The notes under the pieces are model-generated. The model was not told where the DNA came from and did not search any database. It worked only from the letters and a program-made list of their open reading frames with translations. The position numbers were made by a program, and so were the translations under genes. Positions 1 to 4,986 of a stretch of 7,029 nt of DNA are shown piece by piece. The stretch's first letter is position 1. Each line of letters opens with the position of its first letter. This DNA is from an uncultured bacterium (lineage in GTDB: Bacteria > Actinomycetota > Coriobacteriia > Coriobacteriales > Atopobiaceae), in assembly GCA_905214175.1 (NCBI GenBank), contig CAJMLD010000078.1, positions 1 through 7,029 on the forward strand, in the 5' to 3' direction.

Positions 1-360
1 CTCGTTCCGTCTGCGCGCGTGGGACACGTGGGTATGTACCGCGATCCCGAGACCCACATTCCCCACCAGTACTACTGCAAGTTCCCGCCCGACGTTGAGA
101 ACCGCACCTGCCTGGTTGTTGACCCCATGCTCGCGACGGGCGGCTCGCTCACGGCGGCAATCCAGTTCCTCCGCGAGGCCGGCGTGAAGGACATCCGCTG
201 CCTCACCATCGTGTCCTGCCCTGAAGGAGTCAAGGCCGTTCTCGACTACGACCCCGATGTTCGTCTCTACACCTGCTCGGTTGACAGGTGCCTTAACGAG
301 AACGCCTACATTCTGCCTGGCCTGGGCGACGCAGGCGACCGCATCTACGGCACCAAGTAG
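1..360 (+). CDS. upp: Uracil phosphoribosyltransferase, 3' part (5' end outside window)
   Basis: Uracil salvage enzyme of the cytoplasm: uracil + PRPP gives UMP + diphosphate. The frame is open from base 1 and encodes the last 119 residues; the family is usually about 208-210 residues, so roughly the first 90 lie outside the window. Visible family marks are the ARVGH-GMYRDPET block (visible residues 6-18), the PRPP-binding loop DPMLATGGS (residues 41-49), and the uracil-binding C-terminal stretch PGLGDAGDRIYGTK ending at the stop TAG. An in-frame GTG at 19 is an internal valine, not a start, because recognisable Upp sequence continues upstream of it. The next gene starts 1 nt after the stop. 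upp immediately before the ATP synthase operon is an arrangement also known from Bacillus and other Gram-positive bacteria. Identification is firm from motif content. Confidence 0.96.
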   Translation, partial: LVPSARVGHVGMYRDPETHIPHQYYCKFPPDVENRTCLVVDPMLATGGSLTAAIQFLREAGVKDIRCLTIVSCPEGVKAVLDYDPDVRLYTCSVDRCLNENAYILPGLGDAGDRIYGTK

Positions 361-361
361 C

Positions 362-640
362 ATGACGCTCTGGATCTTTCTGGGCGTGGCAGTGGGGCTT
401 CTCGCTGCCACGCCCGTCCTTTTCGTGCTCTATCAGGCGGCGAGTAAGAACAGGCCCTCCATGGCGGCAGGCCTGGGGAGCGTTTTGGCCTCGTTCTTTG
501 GGATTCAGCTCGTTGTGCTTGCCGTTCACCTGGCAAACCCCACCGCCACGCTACCGTTCGGTGGCGCGGCGGCTCTCTCATTTCTTGCTTTTGTGACCGT
601 CGCGGGGCTTGTCTCGTGGCGGAGAAGCCCGCATAAATAG
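362..640 (+). CDS. Small three-helix membrane protein of unknown function, between upp and atpB
   Basis: Encodes 92 residues. I do not recognise the family. Hydrophobic segments at about residues 3-24, 36-57 and 65-85 predict three membrane helices, with short basic stretches between helices 1 and 2 (SKNRP) and at the C-terminus (RRSPHK). The positive-inside rule therefore suggests an outside N-terminus and a cytoplasmic C-terminus. The ATG lies 1 nt after the upp stop; no clear Shine-Dalgarno is seen, so translation may be coupled to upp. The open frame extends upstream to 257, but that part overlaps upp and lacks membrane character. Its place just before atpB is where many bacteria carry atpI or atpZ, helpers of ATP synthase assembly or Mg2+ supply. 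However, AtpI normally has four helices and AtpZ two. AtpR of N-type ATPases has three helices and a similar length but carries conserved arginines in its second and third helices; the only arginines here are at 31 and in the C-terminal tail. Function is therefore open. Confidence 0.72.
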   Translation: MTLWIFLGVAVGLLAATPVLFVLYQAASKNRPSMAAGLGSVLASFFGIQLVVLAVHLANPTATLPFGGAAALSFLAFVTVAGLVSWRRSPHK

Positions 641-661
641 GGTGTTCCGGGATACTCCTTT

Positions 662-681
662 GGTAGTACCTAGGTAGTACC
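662..681. repeat. Two tandem GGTAGTACC palindromes, operator-like
   Basis: GGTAGTACC occurs at 662-670 and again at 673-681, 11 bp apart, about one helical turn. Each copy is a palindrome around a central G, and the pair together forms a near-palindrome centred on CTAG. The core GTA-G-TAC fits the GTM-N(0-1)-KAC form described for FadR-subfamily GntR regulators. A partial third copy, GGTAGT, is at 695-700. An outer inverted repeat, GGTGTTCC (641-648) with GGAACC (685-690), flanks the pair, so a stem-loop role in RNA is the alternative. The repeat is seen directly; an operator role is inferred. Confidence 0.5.
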
Positions 682-822
682 TCGGGAACCCCGCGGTAGT
701 GTGCGATTTGTGCCATCCGTGCAAATTTGATGATGCTGCAGTAGACCAAAAGAATGGGAGTACGGGGGCTGAGCCACAAGAATTCCCAGTTAGCAGCGAC
801 AAAGAGAGTTACTTATTGAATC

Positions 823-897
823 TTGTTCAAAAAATAGTCTGAACTTGATTCCCGGGTACTCCCAAAGTGCTAATATCCGTCCTTGCTTTTTGAACAA
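823..897 (+). repeat. Perfect 11-bp inverted repeat TTGTTCAAAAA / TTTTTGAACAA
   Basis: TTGTTCAAAAA (823-833) and TTTTTGAACAA (887-897) are exact reverse complements separated by 53 nt. A second inverted repeat shares its left arm: GAATCTTGTTCA (818-829) against TGAACTTGATTC (840-851), 10 of 12 positions paired with a 10-nt gap. The two pairings exclude each other. The intervening sequence contains the candidate promoter at 845-876, so the arms could equally be paired DNA operator half-sites flanking a promoter. Confidence 0.45.
845..876 (+). promoter_or_regulatory. Candidate promoter with extended -10
   Basis: TTGATT at 845-850 resembles a -35 box, and TGC-TAATAT at 868-876 is an extended -10 (TGn plus four of six matches to TATAAT). 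Spacing is 20 bp, longer than the ideal 17, but extended -10 promoters tolerate a weak -35. Transcription would begin near 883 and give a leader of roughly 208 nt before atpB. It sits between the arms of the 823-897 inverted repeat. Judged by eye only. Confidence 0.35.
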
Positions 898-903
898 CCG
901 AAG

Positions 904-918
904 CTTCGCCTTGCGAAG
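904..918 (+). other. Short GC-rich hairpin in the putative atp leader
   Basis: CTTCGC (904-909) pairs with GCGAAG (913-918) around a CTT loop. The left arm also overlaps a 10-bp palindrome CGAAGCTTCG (899-908), so an alternative fold exists. It is followed by GGGG and not by a U-run, so it is not a standard terminator. It may cap or structure the 5' leader, or have no role. Confidence 0.35.
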
Positions 919-1000
919 GGGCGCGCTTGGGGGTCGCAAATGCGGGGCTCTGCTCGTTGCCGTACACGGGAGACGCGAATAAATCCCTGCATGGAGTGGG

Positions 1001-1006
1001 TAGAAT
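1001..1006 (+). promoter_or_regulatory. Candidate -10 box TAGAAT upstream of atpB
   Basis: TAGAAT matches five of six bases of the -10 consensus. The -35 position (about 978-983, AATAAA) is a poor match. Transcription would start near 1013 and give a leader of about 78 nt. This is an alternative or additional promoter to the one at 845-876. Confidence 0.3.
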
Positions 1007-1073
1007 AGGATTCGTGCGCGCAGCCAAGGGGCATATCGGAAGGTTGCTTCTCGGTTGTTCGGGGACGAAGTGT

Positions 1074-1084
1074 GGAAGGAAGGA
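1074..1084 (+). promoter_or_regulatory. Ribosome binding site of atpB
   Basis: GGAAGGAAGGA ends 6 nt before the GTG at 1091. It fixes the atpB start there instead of at the in-frame TTG at 1055, which lacks a comparable site at proper spacing. Confidence 0.75.
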
Positions 1085-1090
1085 CGAATA

Positions 1091-1891
1091 GTGGACGCGC
1101 TTTCCAAGCTGCCCGACGCGATGGACGAGCTGCTCGACGGCTTCATGAGCCATGCCGTCGTCGGAGACACCACGGTTGGCCTCACCCAGTACATCTTCTG
1201 GATGTTCGTCGCCATCGCGCTGCTCTTTGTTGTCATGTCTGTGTTCAAGAAGAAGCAGGCACAAAGCCTCGTCCCGCAGGGCTTCTTCGTGAACGGCATG
1301 GAGTACCTCGTCGAGTTCACCCGTGACGACATGTGCAAGTCCATCCTGGGCGACACTTGGAAGAAGCACTTCCCGTTCATCGCGGCCCTGTTCTTCTTCA
1401 TCCTCTTCAACAACATCGTGGGCATCATTCCTGGTTGCCACCCCGGCACCGGTACCATAGGCGTCACCGCGGCACTCGCCCTCGTCTCGTTCGTCTACTT
1501 CATCGCGGTGGGCATCAAGCGCCTGGGCGTTCTCGGGTACCTTAGGAGCTTTGCCCCCAAGGGCCTGCCCCTTCCCATGGCCATCATGGTGTGGATCATC
1601 GAGCTCTTCTCGACGTTCCTGCGCCTTATCACCCTGGCCGTCCGACTCTTCTGCAACATGTTCGCTGGCCACGTGGTCATGGGTACGTTTGCCATTCTCG
1701 CGTCGCTCTTCTTCGAGCCGCTGCTTCAGGGCTTCTCGGCTGCAGCGCTTGGCGGAGCGGCCGCCTCGATTTTCTGGGTTCTCATCCTTATCGTTATCTA
1801 CCTGGTCGAGATTCTGGTGGCCGTCATCCAGGCATATGTCTTCACCCTGCTCTCGGCCGTCTACATCCAGCTCGTGGAAGAGGAAGAGTAG
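1091..1891 (+). CDS. atpB: F1Fo ATP synthase subunit a
   Basis: Membrane stator subunit forming the two half-channels that carry ions to and from the c-ring. It has 266 residues, close to the family norm. Predicted helices lie at about residues 32-52, 94-114, 122-142, 162-198 and 225-262. The family signature is clear: NNIVGIIPG (107-115) and LAVRLFCNMFAGH (182-194), containing the essential arginine R185 (E. coli R210). H194 occupies the position of E. coli E219 and E240 that of E. coli H245, the reciprocal Glu/His exchange common outside enterobacteria. Q247 matches E. coli Q252. The GTG start at 1091 is chosen for its strong ribosome binding site; starting at TTG 1055 would add 12 residues. 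It is the first gene of the atp operon and is preceded by the long non-coding region. The C-terminus ends in four glutamates. Confidence 0.96.
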   Translation: MDALSKLPDAMDELLDGFMSHAVVGDTTVGLTQYIFWMFVAIALLFVVMSVFKKKQAQSLVPQGFFVNGMEYLVEFTRDDMCKSILGDTWKKHFPFIAALFFFILFNNIVGIIPGCHPGTGTIGVTAALALVSFVYFIAVGIKRLGVLGYLRSFAPKGLPLPMAIMVWIIELFSTFLRLITLAVRLFCNMFAGHVVMGTFAILASLFFEPLLQGFSAAALGGAAASIFWVLILIVIYLVEILVAVIQAYVFTLLSAVYIQLVEEEE

Positions 1892-1979
1892 CTACTTAGG
1901 CAACAAGCGGAACACGACCGCTTCTGCATAGCACGACGTCAGAGTTCGCCTGGTCCAGGCGAGTGACAAAGGAGGAATC
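1892..1979 (+). promoter_or_regulatory. atpB-atpE intergenic spacer with two hairpins and a strong ribosome binding site
   Basis: This is the longest gap inside the operon. AAGCGG (1905-1910) pairs perfectly with CCGCTT (1918-1923) across a 7-nt loop. TCGCCTGG (1946-1953) and CCAGGCGA (1955-1962) form a perfect 8-bp inverted repeat about one base; as RNA this gives a 7-bp stem with a GUC loop. Six bases later comes AAAGGAGG (1968-1975), 4 nt before the atpE GTG. Subunit c is needed in about ten copies per enzyme, so an RNA stability or translation-boosting element is plausible here. No U-run follows either hairpin, so they do not look like terminators. Confidence 0.6.
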
Positions 1980-2174
1980 GTGGGAGTCATTGGTTATGGT
2001 CTCGGTGTTATTGGCGCCGGCATCGGTATCGGCCTTGCTGCCTACGGCGCAACCACGTCGATGGCGCGTCAGCCTGAGGTCCAGGGTCGTCTGTTCACAG
2101 TCTTCATTCTGGGCTCCGCATTCGTCGAGGCGCTTGCCCTTATCGGCTTCGTCGTGACGCTGATTGCCTCCTAG
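1980..2174 (+). CDS. atpE: F1Fo ATP synthase subunit c (rotor ring)
   Basis: Small hairpin membrane protein whose copies form the rotating ring of Fo. It has 64 residues, with two helices (about 2-27 and 38-62) joined by the polar loop ARQPE (29-33). The glycine-rich first helix (GAGIGIG, 12-18) and the ion-carrying carboxylate E50 in FVEALAL are typical. The residue equivalent to the sodium-site glutamine of Ilyobacter is I17, and E50 is followed by Ala instead of Ser/Thr, so proton coupling is inferred. The N-terminus is about 11 residues shorter than in E. coli. There is no alternative ATG, GTG or TTG in frame upstream before the TAG at 1929, and the GTG at 1980 has AAAGGAGG four bases before it, so the short form seems real. 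Confidence 0.95.
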   Translation: MGVIGYGLGVIGAGIGIGLAAYGATTSMARQPEVQGRLFTVFILGSAFVEALALIGFVVTLIAS

Positions 2175-2217
2175 AGGTATGGAACAACACGTCATACAAG
2201 CTGAGTTGGAGGGACGT

Positions 2218-2826
2218 ATGAACAGGAACATGAAGGGGAGCGCGCGCATTGCGACCGTCGCTGGTCTCATGCTAGGCACGGTCCTCTCACTGCCCACCGT
2301 CGCCCTCGCCGAAAGTCCCAGCGGCCCTGATCTCCTTCTGCCAAAGCCCGCGGAGTTCATCCCCGCGCTCATCGCTTTCCTTGTCATCTGGCTCATCATG
2401 GCCAAGCTCGCTTGGCCATCGATTCTGGGGATGATGGAGAAGCGTCAGCAGAAAATCCAGGATGACCTGGACTCCGCCGAGAAGTCAAAGGCAAAGGCGG
2501 CTGCTGAGGCCCAGAGCTACGAGGACAAGCTCGTCGACGCCAACCGCAAGGCAGAGGAGATCATCTCTGAGGCCAAGAAAGAGGCCGAGGAGGAGCGCTC
2601 CCAGATTCTTGCCAAGGCGCAGCACGAGGCGGCTGACATCATTGCAAAGGCGCATGGCGCCGTCGATTCTGAGCGCCGCAAGGCCACGATTGAGCTCTCG
2701 AACTCCGTCGTCGACCTCTCCGTCGAGATCGCGAGCAAGATCATTGGCAACGACCTTACCGAGGATCAGCAGCGTAGGCTTGCTGAGAAGTACCTCGCGG
2801 AAGTGAGTGCCCCCGATGAGCATTAA
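2218..2826 (+). CDS. atpF: F1Fo ATP synthase subunit b, with signal-peptide-like N-terminus
   Basis: Peripheral stalk subunit linking the membrane stator to the F1 head. It has 202 residues, longer than the usual 156-180. The N-terminus looks like a signal peptide: basic residues R3, K6 and R10, a hydrophobic core at 11-25, and VALA-ES around 28-33, a possible signal peptidase I site after A31. The true membrane anchor follows at about 45-65, then a long charged coiled coil rich in Ala, Lys and Glu (about 72-190). The C-terminal part (VVDLSVEIASKIIG) is typical of b subunits. ATG 2218 is chosen because GGAGGG lies at 2208-2213; an in-frame ATG at 2179 has a badly spaced site, and one at 2230 would shorten the basic region. 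The 3' end overlaps atpH by 11 nt. Confidence 0.93.
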   Translation: MNRNMKGSARIATVAGLMLGTVLSLPTVALAESPSGPDLLLPKPAEFIPALIAFLVIWLIMAKLAWPSILGMMEKRQQKIQDDLDSAEKSKAKAAAEAQSYEDKLVDANRKAEEIISEAKKEAEEERSQILAKAQHEAADIIAKAHGAVDSERRKATIELSNSVVDLSVEIASKIIGNDLTEDQQRRLAEKYLAEVSAPDEH

Positions 2827-3289
2827 GCAACCCGACGAAGAGAAGGCGGAGGCCTACACCAGGGCCCTGCTCGATGCGGCTCGTCAAGAGGGCCGCGCAA
2901 ACGCCGACCTGGTGCAGTGGCAACATGCCAAGAAGTTCTCGCCCGAGGTGCTGGAGACCCTCTCCGCCATGCAGGCTGAGGATGACGCAGGCCTCATTGA
3001 TCAGGTTGCCAAGAGGTACAAGGAGCTCCTGGACAGCGAGGACAAGACCGTTTCGGTCACCATCACCACGGCCGTTCCCATGGACGACGCGTTGCGCGAC
3101 AAGGTCCGCACTCAGGCCGAGAAGCTGCTCAAGGCACCCGTCTATCTCGTCGAGCGCGTTGATCCAAGCATTCTTGGCGGAGTTCTTCTCGAGGCGCGCG
3201 GAAAGCGCATGGACGCTTCAGTGCGTGCCCAGCTCTCGCACATCAGGAAGACGCTCTCCTCAGCATTCATCGGAGGTGAAGAGCAGTGA
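2816..3289 (+). CDS. atpH: F1Fo ATP synthase subunit delta (short form)
   Basis: Connects the b stalk to the top of the F1 alpha subunits. It has 157 residues, where about 177-180 is usual. The C-terminal domain is recognisable: VSVTITTAVPMDDALRDKV (79-97), then SILGGVLLEARGKRMDASVR (118-137), a conserved delta/OSCP block. The N-terminal helical domain starts normally (AYTRALLDAARQEG, 13-26) but spans only about 77 residues against roughly 105 in E. coli, as if one or two middle helices were missing. The ATG at 2816 overlaps atpF by 11 nt and has only a weak ribosome binding site, suggesting coupling; a GTG at 2807 would add three residues. The stop TGA overlaps the atpA GTG by three bases, and the atpA ribosome binding site lies inside this gene. 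Confidence 0.92.
   Translation: MSIKQPDEEKAEAYTRALLDAARQEGRANADLVQWQHAKKFSPEVLETLSAMQAEDDAGLIDQVAKRYKELLDSEDKTVSVTITTAVPMDDALRDKVRTQAEKLLKAPVYLVERVDPSILGGVLLEARGKRMDASVRAQLSHIRKTLSSAFIGGEEQ
3272..3279 (+). promoter_or_regulatory. Ribosome binding site of atpA, inside atpH
   Basis: GGAGGTGA lies 6 nt before GTG 3286 and within the last codons of atpH. It makes this start well supported even though it overlaps the atpH stop (GTGA at 3286-3289). Confidence 0.75.
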
Positions 3290-4980
3290 CAGAAAACGAG
3301 CAGGCTACGATTGACTCGTCGATTAGCTCCGAGCGCATCATGAGCACCCTGCGCGAGCAGCTCTCGGCCATCAATGCCACGGTCGACCGCCAGGAGGCGT
3401 CGGTCGTCACGCAGGTGGGTGACGGCATCGCGTACATCTCGGGCCTCAAGACCGCAATGGCAGGCGAGCTTCTGCAGTTTACGAGCTCTGTGACGGGCCG
3501 CAGCGTCTACGGTCTTGCACAGAACCTCGAGGAGGACAGGGTTGGTGCTGTCCTCTTCGGTGACGTTGACTCCATCAAGGAGGGTGACGAGTGTCGTACA
3601 ACCGGCCGCGTCATGGACATCCCCGTGGGTCACGCCATGCTCGGTCGCGTGGTGAACCCCCTGGGCCAGCCCATCGACGGACTTGGCCCCATCGACTCCA
3701 CGCACCGTCGTCCCATCGAGTTCAAGGCCCCCGGCATCATGGCTCGCCAGCCCGTCTGCGAGCCCGTGCTCACCGGTCTTCTTGCCATCGACGCCATGGT
3801 ACCCATTGGCCGTGGCCAGCGCGAGCTTATCATTGGTGACCGCAAGACGGGTAAGACCGCCATTGCAATCGACACCATTGTCAACCAGCGCGACACGGAC
3901 ATGCTCTGCATCTACGTGGCCATTGGCCAGAAGGCCTCGACGGTCGCTACGATCAGGGAGTCCCTGGCCCAGCACGGTGTCCTCGACAAGACGGTCATCG
4001 TTGCCGCTACCGCAGCCGACTCTGCGCCGCTGCAGTACATTGCACCCATGGCTGGCGCGGCTATCGGCGAGTACTTCATGTACAACGACGCCAACGGCAA
4101 CCCCGCTGACGCCACGCATCCTGGCGCCCACGTCCTCGTGGTCTACGACGACCTCTCCAAGCAGGCCGTGGCATACCGTCAGATGTCGTTGACGCTGCAC
4201 CGTCCACCTGGACGCGAGGCGTACCCTGGCGACATTTTCTACCTGCACTCGCGTCTCCTCGAGCGCGCCTGCAAGCTGTCCGACGAGAACGGCGGCGGCT
4301 CGCTCACGGCGCTCCCCATCATCGAGACACAGGAGGGCGACGTCTCTGCCTACATCCCGACCAACGTGATTTCCATCACCGATGGCCAGATCTACCTGCA
4401 GACCAACCTGTTCTTCCAGGGCCAGCGCCCCGCTGTGGACGTGGGCATCTCGGTCTCCAGGGTTGGCGGCGACGCCCAGTACAAGGCTATGAAGCAGGTA
4501 GCCGGTACGCTGCGCCTTGACCTTGCTGCATACCGCGACAAGCAGGCGTTCGCGCAGTTTGGTTCCGACCTCGATGCCACCACGCAGTACCAGCTGAACC
4601 ACGGTGCCCACATGATGGAGCTCCTCAAGCAGGGTCGTTTTGCCGCCCTGGCTGCGCCTGACGAGATCATCTCGGTCTTCGCCGGCAAGGAGGATTTCCT
4701 CGACGACATCGACCTCAACCACGTGAGCCTGTTCCGCGACGGGCTTGCCAAGTACATGGCCGAGAAGCACCCCGCGCTGCGCGCCTCGCTCCTCGAGGGC
4801 AAGATCTCCGAGGATCAGGAGCGTCGTCTCAAGGAGCACATCAAGCACTACAAGGCCCAGTTCATGCTCGAGCACCCCAACAAGGCCAAGGCACGCGACG
4901 TCGAGCACGCCGCCGAGAAGACCGAGGCCCCCGAGAACGTTGCGATGCCCGGCCAGGACGCGGAGAAGGGCCAGGAGTAG
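3286..4980 (+). CDS. atpA: F1 ATP synthase subunit alpha, with C-terminal extension
   Basis: Non-catalytic nucleotide-binding subunit of the F1 hexamer, alternating with beta. It has 564 residues, against 513 in E. coli. The N-terminal barrel region begins around residue 37 (EASVVTQVGDGIAYISGL). The P-loop is GDRKTGKT (184-191); lysine replaces the more common glutamine, as I recall from mycobacteria. The Walker B region is LVVYDD (284-289). The alpha/beta family signature PAVDVGISVS (382-391) is followed by the arginine finger R392, which reaches into the neighbouring beta catalytic site. After the end of the normal fold (near KHYKAQFM) there is a tail of about 37 charged residues rich in Glu, Lys and Ala. 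The GTG start overlaps the atpH stop and has a strong ribosome binding site. The atpG ribosome binding site overlaps the 3' end. Confidence 0.97.
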   Translation: MTENEQATIDSSISSERIMSTLREQLSAINATVDRQEASVVTQVGDGIAYISGLKTAMAGELLQFTSSVTGRSVYGLAQNLEEDRVGAVLFGDVDSIKEGDECRTTGRVMDIPVGHAMLGRVVNPLGQPIDGLGPIDSTHRRPIEFKAPGIMARQPVCEPVLTGLLAIDAMVPIGRGQRELIIGDRKTGKTAIAIDTIVNQRDTDMLCIYVAIGQKASTVATIRESLAQHGVLDKTVIVAATAADSAPLQYIAPMAGAAIGEYFMYNDANGNPADATHPGAHVLVVYDDLSKQAVAYRQMSLTLHRPPGREAYPGDIFYLHSRLLERACKLSDENGGGSLTALPIIETQEGDVSAYIPTNVISITDGQIYLQTNLFFQGQRPAVDVGISVSRVGGDAQYKAMKQVAGTLRLDLAAYRDKQAFAQFGSDLDATTQYQLNHGAHMMELLKQGRFAALAAPDEIISVFAGKEDFLDDIDLNHVSLFRDGLAKYMAEKHPALRASLLEGKISEDQERRLKEHIKHYKAQFMLEHPNKAKARDVEHAAEKTEAPENVAMPGQDAEKGQE

Positions 4981-4986
4981 CGAGCG

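Larger units (their letters stand above)
641..1090 (+). other. 450-nt non-coding region upstream of the atp operon
   Basis: No convincing gene lies here on either strand; reverse-strand frames crossing it are low-similarity shadows that run into upp or atpB. The part from about 700 to 890 is visibly more AT-rich than the surrounding genes. It holds two tandem 9-bp palindromes (662-681), a nested outer inverted repeat around them, several GAAC/GTTC inverted repeats (818-897), a hairpin (904-918), and two candidate promoters (845-876 and near 1001-1006). No hairpin followed by a U-run, the usual intrinsic terminator, was seen after the small membrane gene. The layout suggests a regulatory region with a long 5' leader for the ATP synthase transcript. 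Confidence 0.7.

Noticed and set aside
641..700. Intrinsic terminator after the small membrane gene
   Set aside because: The inverted repeats can fold, but no U-run follows the outer arm, so transcription stop here is unsupported.
345..802. Reverse-strand frames across the spacer and the small membrane gene
   Set aside because: They overlap the better supported forward gene, have biased Arg/Pro content and weak starts; I see no domain.
754..819. Possible 21-codon frame starting at ATG 754
   Set aside because: No ribosome binding site, and it runs through the AT-rich repeat region; chance is the simpler explanation.
940..1008. Possible 22-codon leader peptide (ATG at 940)
   Set aside because: Only a GGGGG stretch at 929-933 precedes it, and it overlaps the candidate -10 at 1001; a frame this short is expected by chance.
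1055..1090. Upstream TTG start for atpB
   Set aside because: The ribosome binding site GGAAGGAAGGA fits the GTG at 1091 far better, and the 12 extra residues are not a recognised part of subunit a.
827..1672. Reverse-strand open frames running from the spacer into atpB
   Set aside because: They cover the highly conserved part of atpB in antisense, have His/Glu/Asp-rich improbable composition and no ribosome binding site that stands out.
2189..2217. ACGTC/GACGT pairing that would loop out the atpF ribosome binding site
   Set aside because: Only five base pairs around a 19-nt loop, too weak to claim as a regulatory structure.
3142..4908. Long reverse-strand open frame (588 codons) opposite atpA
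   Set aside because: It is a mirror of the high-GC codon pattern of atpA; the protein is low in family-like features, and the sense strand encodes an unmistakable alpha subunit.
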